DNA of 64,000 nt, taken from assembly GCA_021432635.1 (NCBI GenBank), contig MU270066.1, positions 124,001 to 188,000 on the forward strand. Direction: 5' to 3'. Both the position numbers and the translations under genes were made by a program. Every line of letters starts with the position of its first letter. Position 1 is the stretch's first letter. The notes beneath the pieces are model-generated. The model was not told the DNA's origin, did no database searches, and saw only the letters and a list, made by a program, of their open reading frames with translations. Positions 1 through 11,068 of this stretch are shown here, piece by piece. This stretch comes from Thozetella sp. PMI_491 (lineage: Eukaryota > Ascomycota > Sordariomycetes > Chaetosphaeriales > Chaetosphaeriaceae).

Positions 1-675
1 ACCCCGAGAAAGAGATCCTCCTAGTACATTTCATCTAATGCTCGTTCTCTTAGCCGAACAACCTCGCACCAAACGAAAGTGCGACGGACACTTCCCCCCG
101 AGGCCGCACGTGTGGATGCTTCTCATGGGCTGGATGCTGCGAGTGGGGATGTATACACACTTGCAATACGGGGAGATGATGTGGCATGAATTAATGCTGG
201 ATGTAGTTCTGACGGAGATCGAGGTGATATAGGCGTGAAAAGATTGCTCATGGCCGTGTATGTTTATGTGAAGGAATACTGGGACGGAAAAGCAGATAAC
301 AGAGCGTTCCAGGCGAAGTTCTTGGGAATCTTTCAATCAATCTACAAGATTCTCCATTTTCAAGGCGCTACCACGCCGGCATCCGGCATATGACCGCGTC
401 CTCCATATGCCGATGCCCTTCTCCCGGCCAGCCTATGCCAAGCCCCAGTCCGGTAGTAGCAGTGTCGACTTCACCCGTCGCGCCCGGGCTCTGTCCTCCA
501 CAAATTATTTTACCGAGTATTGATCTGCGGAGAGAGAAATATCGCCGTGTTCCTTCACCCCATGCGAATGCGGATCCGTCGGCTTCTAGTTGTTTGGTGC
601 CACGGGGTTTAGGGCTCGTCAAGAATCGGCTACAACCCGATGAGATCGTGAATCTTCCTAGCCAATGTAGTTTCG
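1..675. other. 5' flank without recognised gene
   Basis: No reading frame here has a recognisable domain. An open frame on the plus strand (390-992) runs into the following gene in another frame and has the proline/serine/arginine-rich composition of a chance ORF. The last 100-200 bases are presumably the promoter and leader of the secreted-protein gene that starts at 676. No tRNA or repeat was seen. Confidence 0.5.
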
Positions 676-2568
676 ATGAAGTTGAGATTTGGAAATTTCG
701 CTATCGCGGCGTGGTATGTGCTTGCTCATGGCAGCCACGCCACACCTCTTCAGAGTGGTTGCGACCGCGCATGTCTGGAGGGTCATATGTCAGATTTCCT
801 CGATGCATTGGCTGCTCACGATCCGTCTCGCCTCTCGTTTACATCTGGGGTCAAATACGTGGAAAATTATCAGTTCCTCCCTCTCGGACTGGGCTTGTGG
901 GCAGTCGCTTCATCCCCAGGGAAGTACAGGCATGTGTTTGCAGACCCGGAAGCCGGTCAGGTGGGAGCCATCACGACCATCAAGGAGAATGACACGAGAG
1001 TCATTTACATCGTCCGTTTGAAGATCGATACGGATGGCAGGATCAGTGAGATAGAGTCGCGTATAACTCGTGATGCGACCGGTGCAGCTCGCTACGAGAC
1101 GATGGGTCGCCCGGAGGACGTGTGGTCCCAGGTTGTGGCTCCAAAAGAGAGGATCTCTCGCGAAAACCTCATTGCAAACACGAACAAGTATTACACTGGG
1201 ATGGAACGCAACGACCCTAACGGGGACTACACATTCTTTGACAAGAACTGCAGCAGGATCGAAGATGGCCTGCAGACTGTCAACGTCAAGGACGGGGCCG
1301 CCTACGGACATTCTAACGACACCACCTTCGCCTCGCTTACGTGCGAAGAGCAATTCCAGACCGGTTTCCTCGGATTCGTCACCCTTATTCGAGAGCGCAG
1401 GTTCCCCATCGTGGACGAGGAGCGCCAGGCGATGCTGACGTTTACTACTTTGGACCACAATGGCACCGTCCGCTCACTACCGAGTGCGAATGGTACTGCT
1501 TCGCCCATCCCTCCATATTTTGACGTCCCGCGCACCCTAGCGGCAGTGGAGGGCTTCCGGCTCCGCGGCGAGAAGCTGTACCGCATCGAGATGACCCTCA
1601 CGGAAGTTCCTTACGGCCAACGCGAAGCGTTCCCCGTCGACCCTCCGCAACGCTTCCAGGTCGCTGATACTGACCAGGTACTGGCTAGCCCGTGTGATCG
1701 CGTGTGCCTTGAGAGCCTCGTGGACGAGGTTCTCAAGGCCATGGTCGCTCACGACCACTCGACTCTACCCTTGGCGGAGTACGTACGCTACTCGGAAAAC
1801 GGCCAATTTCTTGCCATTGGTAATGGTTTGTGGCTGACCTTGGCGAGTTTCGCGACCCCTGGGAAAGGCAAATACGCGGCGCGGTTTGCAGAACCAGCCA
1901 AAGGAACCGCTGGATACTGGGGGGAGACGCACGAGTACGGTACACCAGGCGTCTTGGCCCTCAGGATTAAGACGGACGGTGAGAAGATCACCGAGATCGA
2001 AGCAATCAGTGTCCGTGCCGAGTCTCGCGGGGCCCGGGGCGGTACCGTGACGCTCATGCGCCCGCCGCTGCCGATCGAATGGGAGGGAGGACTGCGAGCG
2101 ATTGACCAGGCTCTCCAACCAAACATGACAAAAGCGTCCGCCAGGGGCATCTCTTCATCTCTGGTGGCCAAGTTCTTCGACGGGCTGGAAAGACACTCGA
2201 GCGCAGGCATCCCGTTTTCTCCTGGGTGCTTCCGCCGAGACAACGGCTTCCGAGGAAACTACAGCTGTGCTGCGCAGATGGATGGTCAGGGGCCGAATCC
2301 CAACGGGCTGTTCAACAGCACAACCAACGTCCGAGACAGGAGGATTCTGCTCAAGGACACCAGCCGCGGCGTGGTGATGGCCGTGGTTCTCGTAGATAAT
2401 CCTGCCACAAGCCGAACCCTTCCGCCCCCGACCGAGAGCGCCCCTAGCACTTACCTCGTTCCCCAGCTTCTCAAGGTGAAAAACGGTACGATCACTCGGG
2501 TGCATAGCTTCATTAAATGGGTTCCTTTCGGGTACGTTTCTGCATGGGCAGAAGCAGGACACAAATGA
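676..2568 (+). CDS. Secreted protein with two tandem DUF8021-like domains
   Basis: Single-exon gene, 630 aa. The first ~22 residues (MKLRF..., hydrophobic stretch ending near HATP) look like a signal peptide, so the product is probably extracellular or wall-associated. The body is two copies of one ~300-residue module. Each opens with a C-D-R-x-C-L-E motif (near residues 29 and 338), continues with an N-Y/G-Q-F-L segment and a G-L-W segment, and has a later Cys pair. The first copy also carries a C..QF..G...IRERRFPIVDEE block, partly kept in the second copy as VRDRRILLKD. This layout matches the fungal DUF8021 family, usually present as one copy and thought to have a SnoaL/NTF2-like fold. Biochemical function is unknown. 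The two copies are clearly diverged, so the duplication is old. The start is chosen because the signal peptide follows it directly. Confidence 0.8.
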   Translation: MKLRFGNFAIAAWYVLAHGSHATPLQSGCDRACLEGHMSDFLDALAAHDPSRLSFTSGVKYVENYQFLPLGLGLWAVASSPGKYRHVFADPEAGQVGAITTIKENDTRVIYIVRLKIDTDGRISEIESRITRDATGAARYETMGRPEDVWSQVVAPKERISRENLIANTNKYYTGMERNDPNGDYTFFDKNCSRIEDGLQTVNVKDGAAYGHSNDTTFASLTCEEQFQTGFLGFVTLIRERRFPIVDEERQAMLTFTTLDHNGTVRSLPSANGTASPIPPYFDVPRTLAAVEGFRLRGEKLYRIEMTLTEVPYGQREAFPVDPPQRFQVADTDQVLASPCDRVCLESLVDEVLKAMVAHDHSTLPLAEYVRYSENGQFLAIGNGLWLTLASFATPGKGKYAARFAEPAKGTAGYWGETHEYGTPGVLALRIKTDGEKITEIEAISVRAESRGARGGTVTLMRPPLPIEWEGGLRAIDQALQPNMTKASARGISSSLVAKFFDGLERHSSAGIPFSPGCFRRDNGFRGNYSCAAQMDGQGPNPNGLFNSTTNVRDRRILLKDTSRGVVMAVVLVDNPATSRTLPPPTESAPSTYLVPQLLKVKNGTITRVHSFIKWVPFGYVSAWAEAGHK

Positions 2569-2747
2569 TGATCTTCTACCAGGACGCAAAGGTGCATGAA
2601 AACAAACTGGACTGTCTCTACCAGAATAGTCTTCGATAGCCCAGAGCGATTGAGTGCCGAAAAAAAGCAGACATATTTCCTCATATTTGCAACCTATTTC
2701 CGTTGAACCTTAACCGTCAATTGACCACGCCGATCGGGAGCCCATAT

Positions 2748-3659
2748 CTAGTTTCCCACAATCTCCACCCAAAACTTTATTCCCTTTGATATGAGAGAAT
2801 GCAAGTCGTCTCCATCTAATGCTCTGTTGTCCGCTCGATGGATGCTGATGCTCTTGCCAGAGCCCTCTGGCGCGAATGCGGTCACTACGGCTCCGAGATG
2901 CTCGCCAGAACAGATGGCCATGAACTGGGGGCAGAGAGAGATGTCCGTATGATTGGCCGTGTTGTCTAAGACACGGAAGTGCACGGCGAGCCTTGGATGG
3001 TGCGATTGCTCCGGGATTGGGACCTTGGCGATGCTGCCCTGGAATTGGTCGCTGATTATCACGAAACACCCCAAGGCCTCGTTGTTGACCTGAAGCATGT
3101 CCTCAAAAGCCGCCCATGGGGTTGTCTCTAGCTGATTGCTCTCGAAAGTGTCTGGGGACTTCTTACGTAAACTCCGTACAGCTGGCCGACCGCCACGGGC
3201 TGACATGCTTGAGGATGTTGGTGTGCGCGTGCGGTCCTCGCCATTAGAGCCGGTTTCGTTGAGAACTTCCCGCATCTTGCGCTTGAAGATAGGATCTTCA
3301 GTCATATCGAAAAAGGCAGAGCGAGCGCCTCCCGGCGTAGGGGTCGTGTTCTTGGGAGAATTTTGATGGGAGGCCGTTTTTTTCTCTTTTCGCGCCTTCT
3401 TCTCGGGGGTGGCAGTCTTCACCGGTGGCTCGCCTTCGGTGAGAATGCTCGTCCCGACATTCGCCTCATGCACAATATTTCGGAATGCATCGATGAGCTT
3501 GGCACGAGCACTCTCTGCTTCGTCCCCCGTTAGGTGGATGGTGATGCTGGGCTGGGAGGCCATTGTGCCGCTTGGTGTTGGTGCGCGGTTCGGCGTCCAC
3601 GTGGCAAGGTACTTGAGAAAGCCGAGCCGAGAGTTGCGGACCGCTGACTTCTTGGTCAT
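2748..3659 (-). CDS. Hypothetical protein, orphan fungal family
   Basis: Single-exon gene, 303 aa, convergent with the secreted-protein gene (3' ends 179 nt apart). I do not recognise a domain. Residues ~80-180 are Lys/Ser/Thr/Pro-rich and probably disordered, with basic KKARKEKK and RSLRKKSP clusters that could act as nuclear localisation signals. The C-terminal ~120 residues are more globular (CFVIISDQF..., a segment with RLAVHFRVL, and a SISIHRADNRALDGDDL segment ending near FWVEIVGN). A second in-frame Met at residue 33 (MASQPSITIHL) is an equally good start and would remove a basic N-terminus. Coding character is supported by length and by the structured C-terminal half, but no function should be assigned. 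Confidence 0.6.
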   Translation of the reverse strand: MTKKSAVRNSRLGFLKYLATWTPNRAPTPSGTMASQPSITIHLTGDEAESARAKLIDAFRNIVHEANVGTSILTEGEPPVKTATPEKKARKEKKTASHQNSPKNTTPTPGGARSAFFDMTEDPIFKRKMREVLNETGSNGEDRTRTPTSSSMSARGGRPAVRSLRKKSPDTFESNQLETTPWAAFEDMLQVNNEALGCFVIISDQFQGSIAKVPIPEQSHHPRLAVHFRVLDNTANHTDISLCPQFMAICSGEHLGAVVTAFAPEGSGKSISIHRADNRALDGDDLHSLISKGIKFWVEIVGN

Positions 3660-4573
3660 GGTTCAAGATTCCATGATGGCTCTGAGCCGTCTCTTTAGGC
3701 ATTCTACGATGGCTTGGTCGGATTCTTATGACCCAATTCTCCAGAAGGGCGACGTTCAGTACCCGCATGTAAGCTCTTATCTTTGCTGTTTGCAAAGTTA
3801 AACAGCAAAAGTTTTGGTATAAACAAGCATCAAACTACACGATTGCAAGTTTGTATGATCAGTGCCTTCTATCGCATGTGGCCTGGCCATTGATCCTGGG
3901 CAACGCCGGTAATACTTAGAGGGTTGTTGTTTTTACCCCTTTTCCAACTAACCCCCTCAGCCCAGGTGGCAAACACGGGCTGGGCTGTAAGACCAAAATC
4001 CTGCGGAACTCAGATGAATGTGCCAAGAGATGTCATATATGGTATCCGCAATGCAGGCAGCACTGTCCTGAGATACTGGATACCGAAAGACTAAAAATTA
4101 CAAGATAGAAAAGAGAGCTAAAGGGCTGAGAAGATAAGAGAGGTAGGCAACTCGGCGCGGGCCCATTGCGCAATTCGGATTCGGCTCCGGGCGGTTCGAA
4201 GCGCTTCTTTGATATTCGGGCCTGGGTCGTACAAGCGGAGCTTAGGGTGGCTCCAGGCCTGTCCCGCCCTAGGCTAGCGAGCGAACGTGGCCTCTTTGCC
4301 TGCCCCGAGTGGGGCTTCCGACCGGGGTCTCCTACTCGCTCCGAGGCGCCCGCAGCCCGCAACCTTGGGAAGGGGGAAATTTGTCGAGCTGCCTATCTGC
4401 GAAAGCCCAAAACACCATCTTCAAAATTAAAAAAATCTCACTTCTTCCGTCCTCCCCATCCCACCGTCCGCATTCCTTTCCGGGTCGCCTTGAACAGCCA
4501 ACCCGATCGCCATCCGCGTGCGCGTCGCCCGACTTCCTTCTTTCCCACGGATCCCCCCCCCTTCTCGTCCAAA
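3660..4573. other. Divergent intergenic region upstream of PHO88
   Basis: Shared upstream region of the minus-strand orphan gene and PHO88. The last ~200 bases have long pyrimidine-rich stretches (for example around 4441-4480 and 4530-4570), typical of a fungal promoter/leader. The B-box-like stretch around 4191 (ggttcgaagc) lacks an A box and a pairing acceptor stem, so no tRNA is called. Confidence 0.5.
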
Positions 4574-5323
4574 ATGGTCGGCCTCAATCCCCAGATGTAA
4601 GGACACGCGATCACTATCCCGATTCCCCCCTCCAGCGCGCCGTGGCGCGCTGACCCTATGGCCTCTAATTAACCCCTCTTGTCTTCCCGCTACAGCACCA
4701 ACCTCGTCATCATCCTTGGTGTGATGCAGGTTGCCAAGAAGATCCCCTTCGAGGACCCCATGGTCCTCAACGCCTGCCGCGTTGCCTACGCCGCTAGCAA
4801 CATCATTATCCTCAGCATCTACCTCTACATCCAGTCATCGATCAACAAGAAGAAGGGTACGGCCCCTCTAACTCTGGCGTGATGCGCGAGGTTCCCAAAG
4901 GAGCGCTCTGCTAACCCTTTGTCCCCAGACATGACCACCCTTAAGTACGTCGAGCCCGCGCCCATGGGCTCGAGCGAGGAGGGCAAGCTCGTGACGACCA
5001 CGATCCACGCCTACGACATCGGCCAGCTCAAGAACCTGTACCGCTCCCAGGCGATGGGTGTCCTCATGATGGGCGTCATGCACCTCTACTTCAAGTACAC
5101 CAACCCCCTCATCATCCAGAGCATCATTCCCCTCAAGGGCGCTTTCGAGTCCAACCTTGCCAAGATCTACCTCTTCGGCCAGCCCGCCACCGGTGACCTC
5201 AAGCGTCCCTTCAAGCAGGCCGCTGGCTTCATGCAGGGTCTCCAGAGCGGCCCCGCCCAGAGCGACAAGAAGGCTGTCGAGGCCGCCGAGCGTGCCGGCC
5301 GCGGTGGCGCGAAGGAAGAGTAA
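4574..5323 (+). CDS. pho88: PHO88/SND3 ER-membrane targeting factor
   Basis: Three exons: 4574-4596, 4696-4856, 4929-5323. Donors are GTAAGG and GTACGG, acceptors TACAG and CCCAG; total 192 aa. The joined protein begins MVGLNPQI and has the family blocks KKIPFEDP, a transmembrane segment (SNIIILSIYLYIQ), then INKKKDMTTLKYVEPAPMG and MGVMHLYFKYTNPLIIQSI. These are diagnostic of Pho88, first linked to inorganic phosphate uptake in yeast and later identified as Snd3 of the SRP-independent ER targeting pathway. Length fits the family (~185-195 aa). The C-terminus is Ala/Glu/Lys-rich and variable. It lies head-to-tail with RAD14. A three-exon structure with a very short first exon is common for small fungal housekeeping genes. 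Confidence 0.95.
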
Positions 5324-5993
5324 GCTGCAGCGTCTCGGGCTGTCACTTATTGCCGGTACGGCCGGGGATATGCGTTATTCGCTTTTTCTTCTCGGTTAAG
5401 CGATAAACTTGGTACTGGGACTCAGGTGTTCGTGGATGCGCAGTTCTGGAGGAAGGCCATTGCTCGCTTGCGGCCATCATTCGCGTCTCTAGCTGCCTGC
5501 TTGCAGAATATATAGCAATAATGAATACCACCAGAGGCGAACCGCTCCGTCATAGAGATTCTTTACGACATCATGCAGTGCGAAAAGAGCCAATGTGCGG
5601 TGCATGTTAGCTTCCTAAGCCAGTGGAATGCCCCTCCCTTCCGTAGAGCTAACATCCTTTTTTCCGTGATCCTTTACGATGCCATTATGTTGCGAAATTT
5701 GTAGCCAGCTGAAGTCTACAGAGGCTGTCGAATTCCACAGGCGTGAGCAGCGATATCGTGTGTAAAGCGCTGGCTTTGGTATATCAGTGGTGTTCTGCGC
5801 TCAGTGGCGACTAGCACGCTCGGGATTTTGCCTGCCGCGCCCTTAATAGACACCCCACGTCATGCTGAAAGCTTTAACAACCGTTTCAACCACACCAACA
5901 CCAAACCTCCCGGCGTCGTCCACAAACACAACTGCCCTGTCGCTGCCTGCTTTCCCGCGCGCAGGTCTGCTCTCGGCGAGGCGACAAGACGTC
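5324..5993. other. PHO88 3' region and RAD14 promoter
   Basis: About 670 bases with no recognisable gene. The first part should be the PHO88 3' UTR, the remainder the RAD14 promoter and leader. Only short unconvincing frames occur. No repeat or RNA gene was seen. Confidence 0.5.
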
Positions 5994-7292
5994 ATGGAGT
6001 CCCCTTCCACCCCGCCTCGAGCTCCGCGGGACCATCCGGACAAATCTCCACTGACTCCGGAGGTGACTCGACGCATCGTAAGTAGCCGAGCTCTCATAGC
6101 GCCGTGACACGCGAGGATGGTTCGGGTGGGTGCTGATATGCTCTACGTCGCAGGAGGAATCTCGTCTCCGCGCAAAGGCCATTCGTGCCCAGCGCGACGC
6201 AGATGCGGCCGCCAAAGGCACGACATCGCCGCTCCCCCGCTCCGACTCTGGATTTGTCAACACCGACGACATACGACTAGCCGGGCCGGCCGGCCGAAAG
6301 CGACCACATGCTGCCCTCTCACGTAGCGACGTTCCCGAGACCAATCGTGATGCGCGGTCTCAAAACAAGGATGGGGAGGGCGAGGGCTTACGGCCGGCCA
6401 AGAACTTCACCAAGTTCGTAGACTACAACTTCTCGGCCATGACCGACAGCAAGGGAGGTTTCTTGAACGCGGAGGATGACCCGTGGAACAAATCCATGTC
6501 ACTCGGCACACAGGACGGGCCACAGAAGCCAGCGCACATGACGGCGGCCGAGTGGGAGCGGTTTCAGCTCAAGAAGAACCTCCAAAGGACCAAGCAGGGC
6601 CCATACGAACCCGGGCTGAGCGTGCTAACAGACGCCAAGGAGCGGAAGAAGTGCCGCGAGTGTGGAAGCCTCGAGATCGACTTTGTGTGGGAAGAAGTCT
6701 TTGGCTGCGCGGTCTGCGGCAGCTGCAAGGAGAAGCATCCAGAAAAGTACAGCCTCCTCACCAAGACGGAGTGCAGGGAGGACTACCTCCTGACAGACCG
6801 TGAGTCCCCTCCCTAGGCCGGCCTTCGCCGGGGCGTCCTCTAGAGTCTAACCCTGCGGCAGCCGAGCTCAAGGACGCCGAAATCCTTCCGCACCTGTCCA
6901 AGCCGAACCCGCACAAGTCACATTGGCACGACATGATGCTCTTTCTACGCTACCAAGTGGAGGAATATGCATTCAAGCAGAAATGGGGCTCATCCGAGGC
7001 GCTGGATGCCGAGTTTGAGAAGCGCGAGTCGGACAAGAAGCGGCGCAAGGAGGCCAAGTTCAAGGAGAAGCTGCTCGACCTCAAGCGGAAGACCCGGACG
7101 GACGCGGTGCGGCGGAACAACGCCAAGGCCACTGGCAGCATCGCGTCCGGGGCCAAGGCGACAAAGTTTGGCGATGCTATCGGAGGCGGGAAGCACGTCC
7201 ACGAGTGGGGGCGGCCGGTCGAGAACGAAGACGGCATGACGGTCAGCACATGCACGACGTGCGGGATGGAGGTGGAAGAGCTTGTATTTTGA
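5994..7292 (+). CDS. rad14: DNA repair protein RAD14 (XPA homologue)
   Basis: Three exons: 5994-6077, 6154-6799, 6862-7292; 386 aa. Exon 1 gives MESPSTPP...TRRI and joins in phase 0 to EESRLRAKAIRAQRD. XPA/Rad14 binds damaged DNA and helps organise TFIIH, RPA and ERCC1-XPF in nucleotide excision repair. The C4 zinc finger is visible as C195-x2-C198 and C213-x2-C216. It is followed by the XPA-C signature KTECREDYLLTDPELKD, NPHKSHWHDMMLFLRYQVEEYAF and a long basic helix rich in Lys/Arg. The C-terminus carries HEWGRP...CTTCGMEVEEL, a second Cys pair typical of fungal Rad14. The P of TDPEL is split across the second intron (c|cc), supporting that splice. The N-terminal third is low-complexity, as expected for a protein-interaction tail. 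Confidence 0.95.
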
Positions 7293-8382
7293 GAGAACAG
7301 CCTGTGCCGCAGGTGAATTTGATACCCCCTCACGTTTGGCATCCACTGGGGCCAATCTTGGGCGGCTTCGGCCACCCTAAACCGTCGTTCCGTGTGTTAG
7401 ACAATTATGCCCGGCTTAGTGCGATGGCTCACTGGCGGCGCGTGGCGCGTACCTCGCTCTCGGGGCGCGTAAGTGCACTGACGAGAAAAGCCCACCCTCT
7501 GCCCCGTGCGTTTTGTTTACTTGTATTTCCTTCTGTTCCTTTCTTTCGTCTCGGTTTTTCCACGGTGCCAGGACAGAGGAGGTGCTGTACTCGAACTGGG
7601 CAGGCAGATATTGCCTCGTGGGGAGGGTCGCCTCGAAAGACAGCAGATCAGCGACCAGCTGGAGCTTGGCCCTAGCAGCAGCCCCGGGGGGGGGGGGGGG
7701 TCACCTGGGGGGCCGCCCATGGGAACGACCTGAACTGCTACCCCTGACCTGATCCTTGCTGGGTACAGCCCCTGAACGCTCACTAAGAGCCGGGGGGGGC
7801 TACAGAATTTTCTCCCAGCCGCACTGCTTTGCTGCATATTTTGAGGGGGTTGGCTCCCAAGAGGTCCGTGCATGGGGCAGAGAGCTCCCTGATAAGTGCA
7901 TATTTGTGCCTAGCTGCATGTCGTGGCTGGCGCTGGGAGCAAATCCTTATCGCCCGTACACGGGCCCGCGGCGCGTGATTGGCCACGCAGGCGCTAGAGC
8001 TCCCAGTCGTCACGCATGTTGGCAGCATCGCCAGCCAAGCAGCAATCGCAGCCCTGCTCTCTCGAACCCGCCCATTTTGGCAGCAACGAAAACCCTGACG
8101 CGACGGCGGCCCATCGAGCAATTCGATCCCTCTCAGCGATCTCGGCCATTGCAGGCGCCATCGCCCCTCTTCTTCACGGTCGATATTTCTTTCCTCAGAA
8201 ATAAGATACCCCTCCGTTTTTGTTATAGTACTCGCCCTGCACAAGCTTCGGGCCGCTTTAATCGTTGATTCGCCGACCGTCGCTTCGTCGACGTGTTCCA
8301 TGGACACCCTCTGACTCTCCTCGCATCGACGACATCCCTCCAGCTGCGGTCGGCATCCGGGCAGGCCAGCTCTGCCTTTGCC
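7293..8382. other. Intergenic region with 15-nt poly(G)
   Basis: RAD14 3' end and striatin promoter/leader. It contains a run of 15 G at 7686-7700 and a second G-rich tract at 7791-7799. The 270-aa minus-strand frame across 7783-8598 has no domain and overlaps the striatin start, so it is treated as chance. The last ~350 bases upstream of 8383 look like a fungal 5' leader. Confidence 0.5.
7686..7700. repeat. Poly(G) tract, 15 nt
   Basis: Uninterrupted run of 15 G between RAD14 and striatin, followed by further short G runs (gggg at 7707 and beyond). Such tracts often vary in length and may be miscounted in an assembly. Confidence 0.85.
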
Positions 8383-11068
8383 ATGGTCAGCAACGGTGGG
8401 AATGGAATGGGCCAGGGCCTCGAGGGCGGAGGCATGATGGGAATGATGGGCTCTAACCAGCCGCCTGCGACGGAATACACCCTCCAGGGTCAGTCGGCTT
8501 CCTATCGAGAGATATGTTCCGCGCGCGCGCGCGAGATGGGTGCTAACCGAGACCACACAGGTGTTATGCGCTTTCTCCAGACCGAATGGCACCGCCATGA
8601 GCGTGACCGGAACGCGTGGGAGATCGAGAAGCAGGAGATGAAGAGTCGGATAGCGTCGTTGGAGGGCCAGGCCAGGAGGTCGGACAACACCCAGAGGACC
8701 CTAAAGAAATACGTCGCGATTCTGGAGAAAAAGGTCAAGGAGCAGGCTGGGCAGCTCAAGGCCGGAAAGGGCGCCGAGGCGGAAGCCGAAAAGCCCAAGG
8801 TCGACCGCGCCGTCCTGATCCAGGAGAAGCTGAAGAGTGAGCTCCTCCATTCCCTCTGGCGCAGGCATCCCCAGGCGCTAACCCCGAGACAGCATCAAAA
8901 CCCAAGCAGCCATCCGACGCGGCAGGACAAGGCGACGTTCCTGAGCTCCTTCCTCCTGACGATGAATCCGGACGCAACGACCTCAAGAACTTCCTCGACC
9001 AATGCCAGGCCGAATTCACATACCTCATGATCACGCCGGCCAACCCCATCCCGCCGCGCGACTCACCGCCCCTGCCCATGATTGAGGATCTACGGGAAGG
9101 CGAAAGCTTCGGCGCTCCCGTGCACCCTAGCAATCTGCCCTACGAACAGTCCTTTCAAGGCGCGCGACAGCAGCAGAATCATATCCGAGAGCTCGGTCCT
9201 AACCAAGCTCGACCCGCACCCACTCCGAACTATCAAACCCCGCAACCACCCAGCGGCCCGTTGGCTGTCAAGAATCCCGATGTGCAGCCTGGCCCCATGC
9301 TACGGTCCGCTGGTAATGCCGACAACGCATCCATGATGTACGGCAGTGGCCCCGAGTGGTCGAATCAAAGTGCCGCCGCCAACAAGGCGATGGAAGACAT
9401 GGCGACAGAACTCAGCCAACCGATGCGTGCGCTGAGCCTCCGGGAAGGCGAGGAGGCGGGGGAAAGGCGAGGAAGCCAAGAGCAAGATGGATGGGACTTT
9501 AGCGAAGGAACGTTCCCCGACCCTGCCAGCGGACAGTCGCAGCCTATGTCCAACCGGCCCGACACCGATGTTTTCCCCACAGCAGAGAACATACCGAAAT
9601 CGCCCAACCGGGGCCCGCTGTCTCACCGCAGGAAGAGCTCCAGCTCCATGTCTCGCAGACGTAGTGCGGAACACGACCTCTCGTTGAACTCGCTAAGCCA
9701 AAAGGCGGAGACCGGCAACTTCAAACTGCGGTTTGGGCTTCGTGGCCACCTCGACACGGTTCGAACCCTCATCTTCTCAGGAGGCGGCAGCCCTGGCGAG
9801 CCCGAAATCTGCACCGCAGGCGATGATGGCATGATCAAGCGATTCCACATCCCCGATAGGCACCCCGGCCAGCTTGGAACTGCCGCTTCCGATCTTGACG
9901 TCACGGCAGACTTCACACACCGCGGGCACAACGGTGCCGTTCTCTGCCTAACCTCGTGGTCCCCTTCGCCAAACTTCTCCACCGGTGGGCGGGCTCAGGG
10001 CGATGGATGGATCTTCTCCGGCGGACAGGACTCGACCATCCGCGTTTGGGAACGAGGCAGGGTCGACCCTAAGGCTACGTTAGACTCACATACCGATGCC
10101 GTTTGGTGTCTGTGCGTCTTGCCCACAACCCAAGGCGCCCTGTTTGGTCCAAACACCCCCCAAGGCACCTCAGACCGCATCCTGTTGGTCTCTGGTAGTG
10201 CGGACGGGGCGGTGAAGGTCTGGTCAGTCAGCGCTCCGCCTCAGCTCACCTCCCCGCAACCGGGTTCGGGCCGTCGCGGCCCCGGCGGAAGAGTGCGTGG
10301 CAACTCCATGAGCTCGGGCTCTCAATTCCCCAGCTCACCCCAGCCGACAACGGCATCCAACTCCCCGTTCAACCATACCCTCATCCATAGCATCACCCGA
10401 GAGGGCTCTACGGCCAGTCCCACATGCATTACACCGCTCAGCGCGAGCGGAGAGACGTTTGTTGTGAGCTACTCAGACGCAGCTATTATTGTCTACGATA
10501 CCCGCTCGGGAGAGGAAATCGCCAGCATGGCAAGTCTGGAAACATACGACGGGACCGTCTTCACCAGCGTCAACGCAGTGGTGGCCACCACAGTTGGTCT
10601 TGATCAACCACATCAAGGCATGAACGAGGAGGATGCGGGCAGCGGCGGTGGCGGCCCGACCGGAAGCGGCCGGGCCATGGCTGGGTCGGGCATCGAGGGG
10701 GTGATCATTTCGGGCCATGAGGACCGCTTCATCAGGTTCTTCGATGCGAACAGCGGTAAGTTGCTCGGGCGATCTTTACCTAGGCAGACGAACTAATAAC
10801 CTCTCTAGGTCAATGCACTTACAACATGCTGGCCCACCCAGCCTCCATCTCGAGCCTATCCTTAAGCCCCGACAGCCGCGAGCTGGTCAGCGCGGGTCAC
10901 GACGCCAGCCTGCGCTTCTGGTCGCTCGAGATGCGTTCATGCACTCAGGAGATCACCAGCCACCGCATCATGCGTGGAGAAGGTGTCTGCGCCGTCGTCT
11001 GGAGCCAGGACGGCCGGTGGGTAGTCAGCGGTGGCGGAGACGGCATCGTCAAGGTGTTTGCGCGTTAG
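8383..11068 (+). CDS. pro11: Striatin-family WD40 scaffold of STRIPAK (PRO11-like)
   Basis: Four exons: 8383-8488, 8561-8836, 8893-10755, 10809-11068; 834 aa. The N-terminal region spans the first intron as [20 protein letters not shown], the caveolin-binding/coiled-coil segment by which striatins bind PP2A and dimerise, continuing to about residue 100. The central ~300 residues are disordered (Ser/Pro/Gln-rich). From about residue 380 there are WD40 repeats: [47 protein letters not shown], and in the last exon [14 protein letters not shown] and [13 protein letters not shown]. In filamentous fungi striatin (PRO11/StrA) is needed for hyphal fusion and fruiting-body development. For intron 2 the acceptor at 8892 is preferred: it gives a 56-nt intron with GCTAAC 12 nt upstream, whereas the AG at 8874 would leave 38 nt. 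Intron 1 contains a (GC)n run. Confidence 0.93.
8521..8533. repeat. (GC)n run inside striatin intron 1
   Basis: Alternating GC dinucleotides over 13 nt within the 72-nt first intron of the striatin gene, 28 nt before the acceptor. Alternating purine-pyrimidine tracts can adopt Z-DNA. No function is evident. Confidence 0.7.

Noticed and set aside
7783-8598. 271-aa minus-strand frame
   Set aside because: Antisense to the striatin start and its promoter; no domain.
8837-8874. 38-nt intron in striatin
   Set aside because: Too short for this genome; the acceptor at 8892 gives 56 nt with an ideal GCTAAC branch point and keeps frame.
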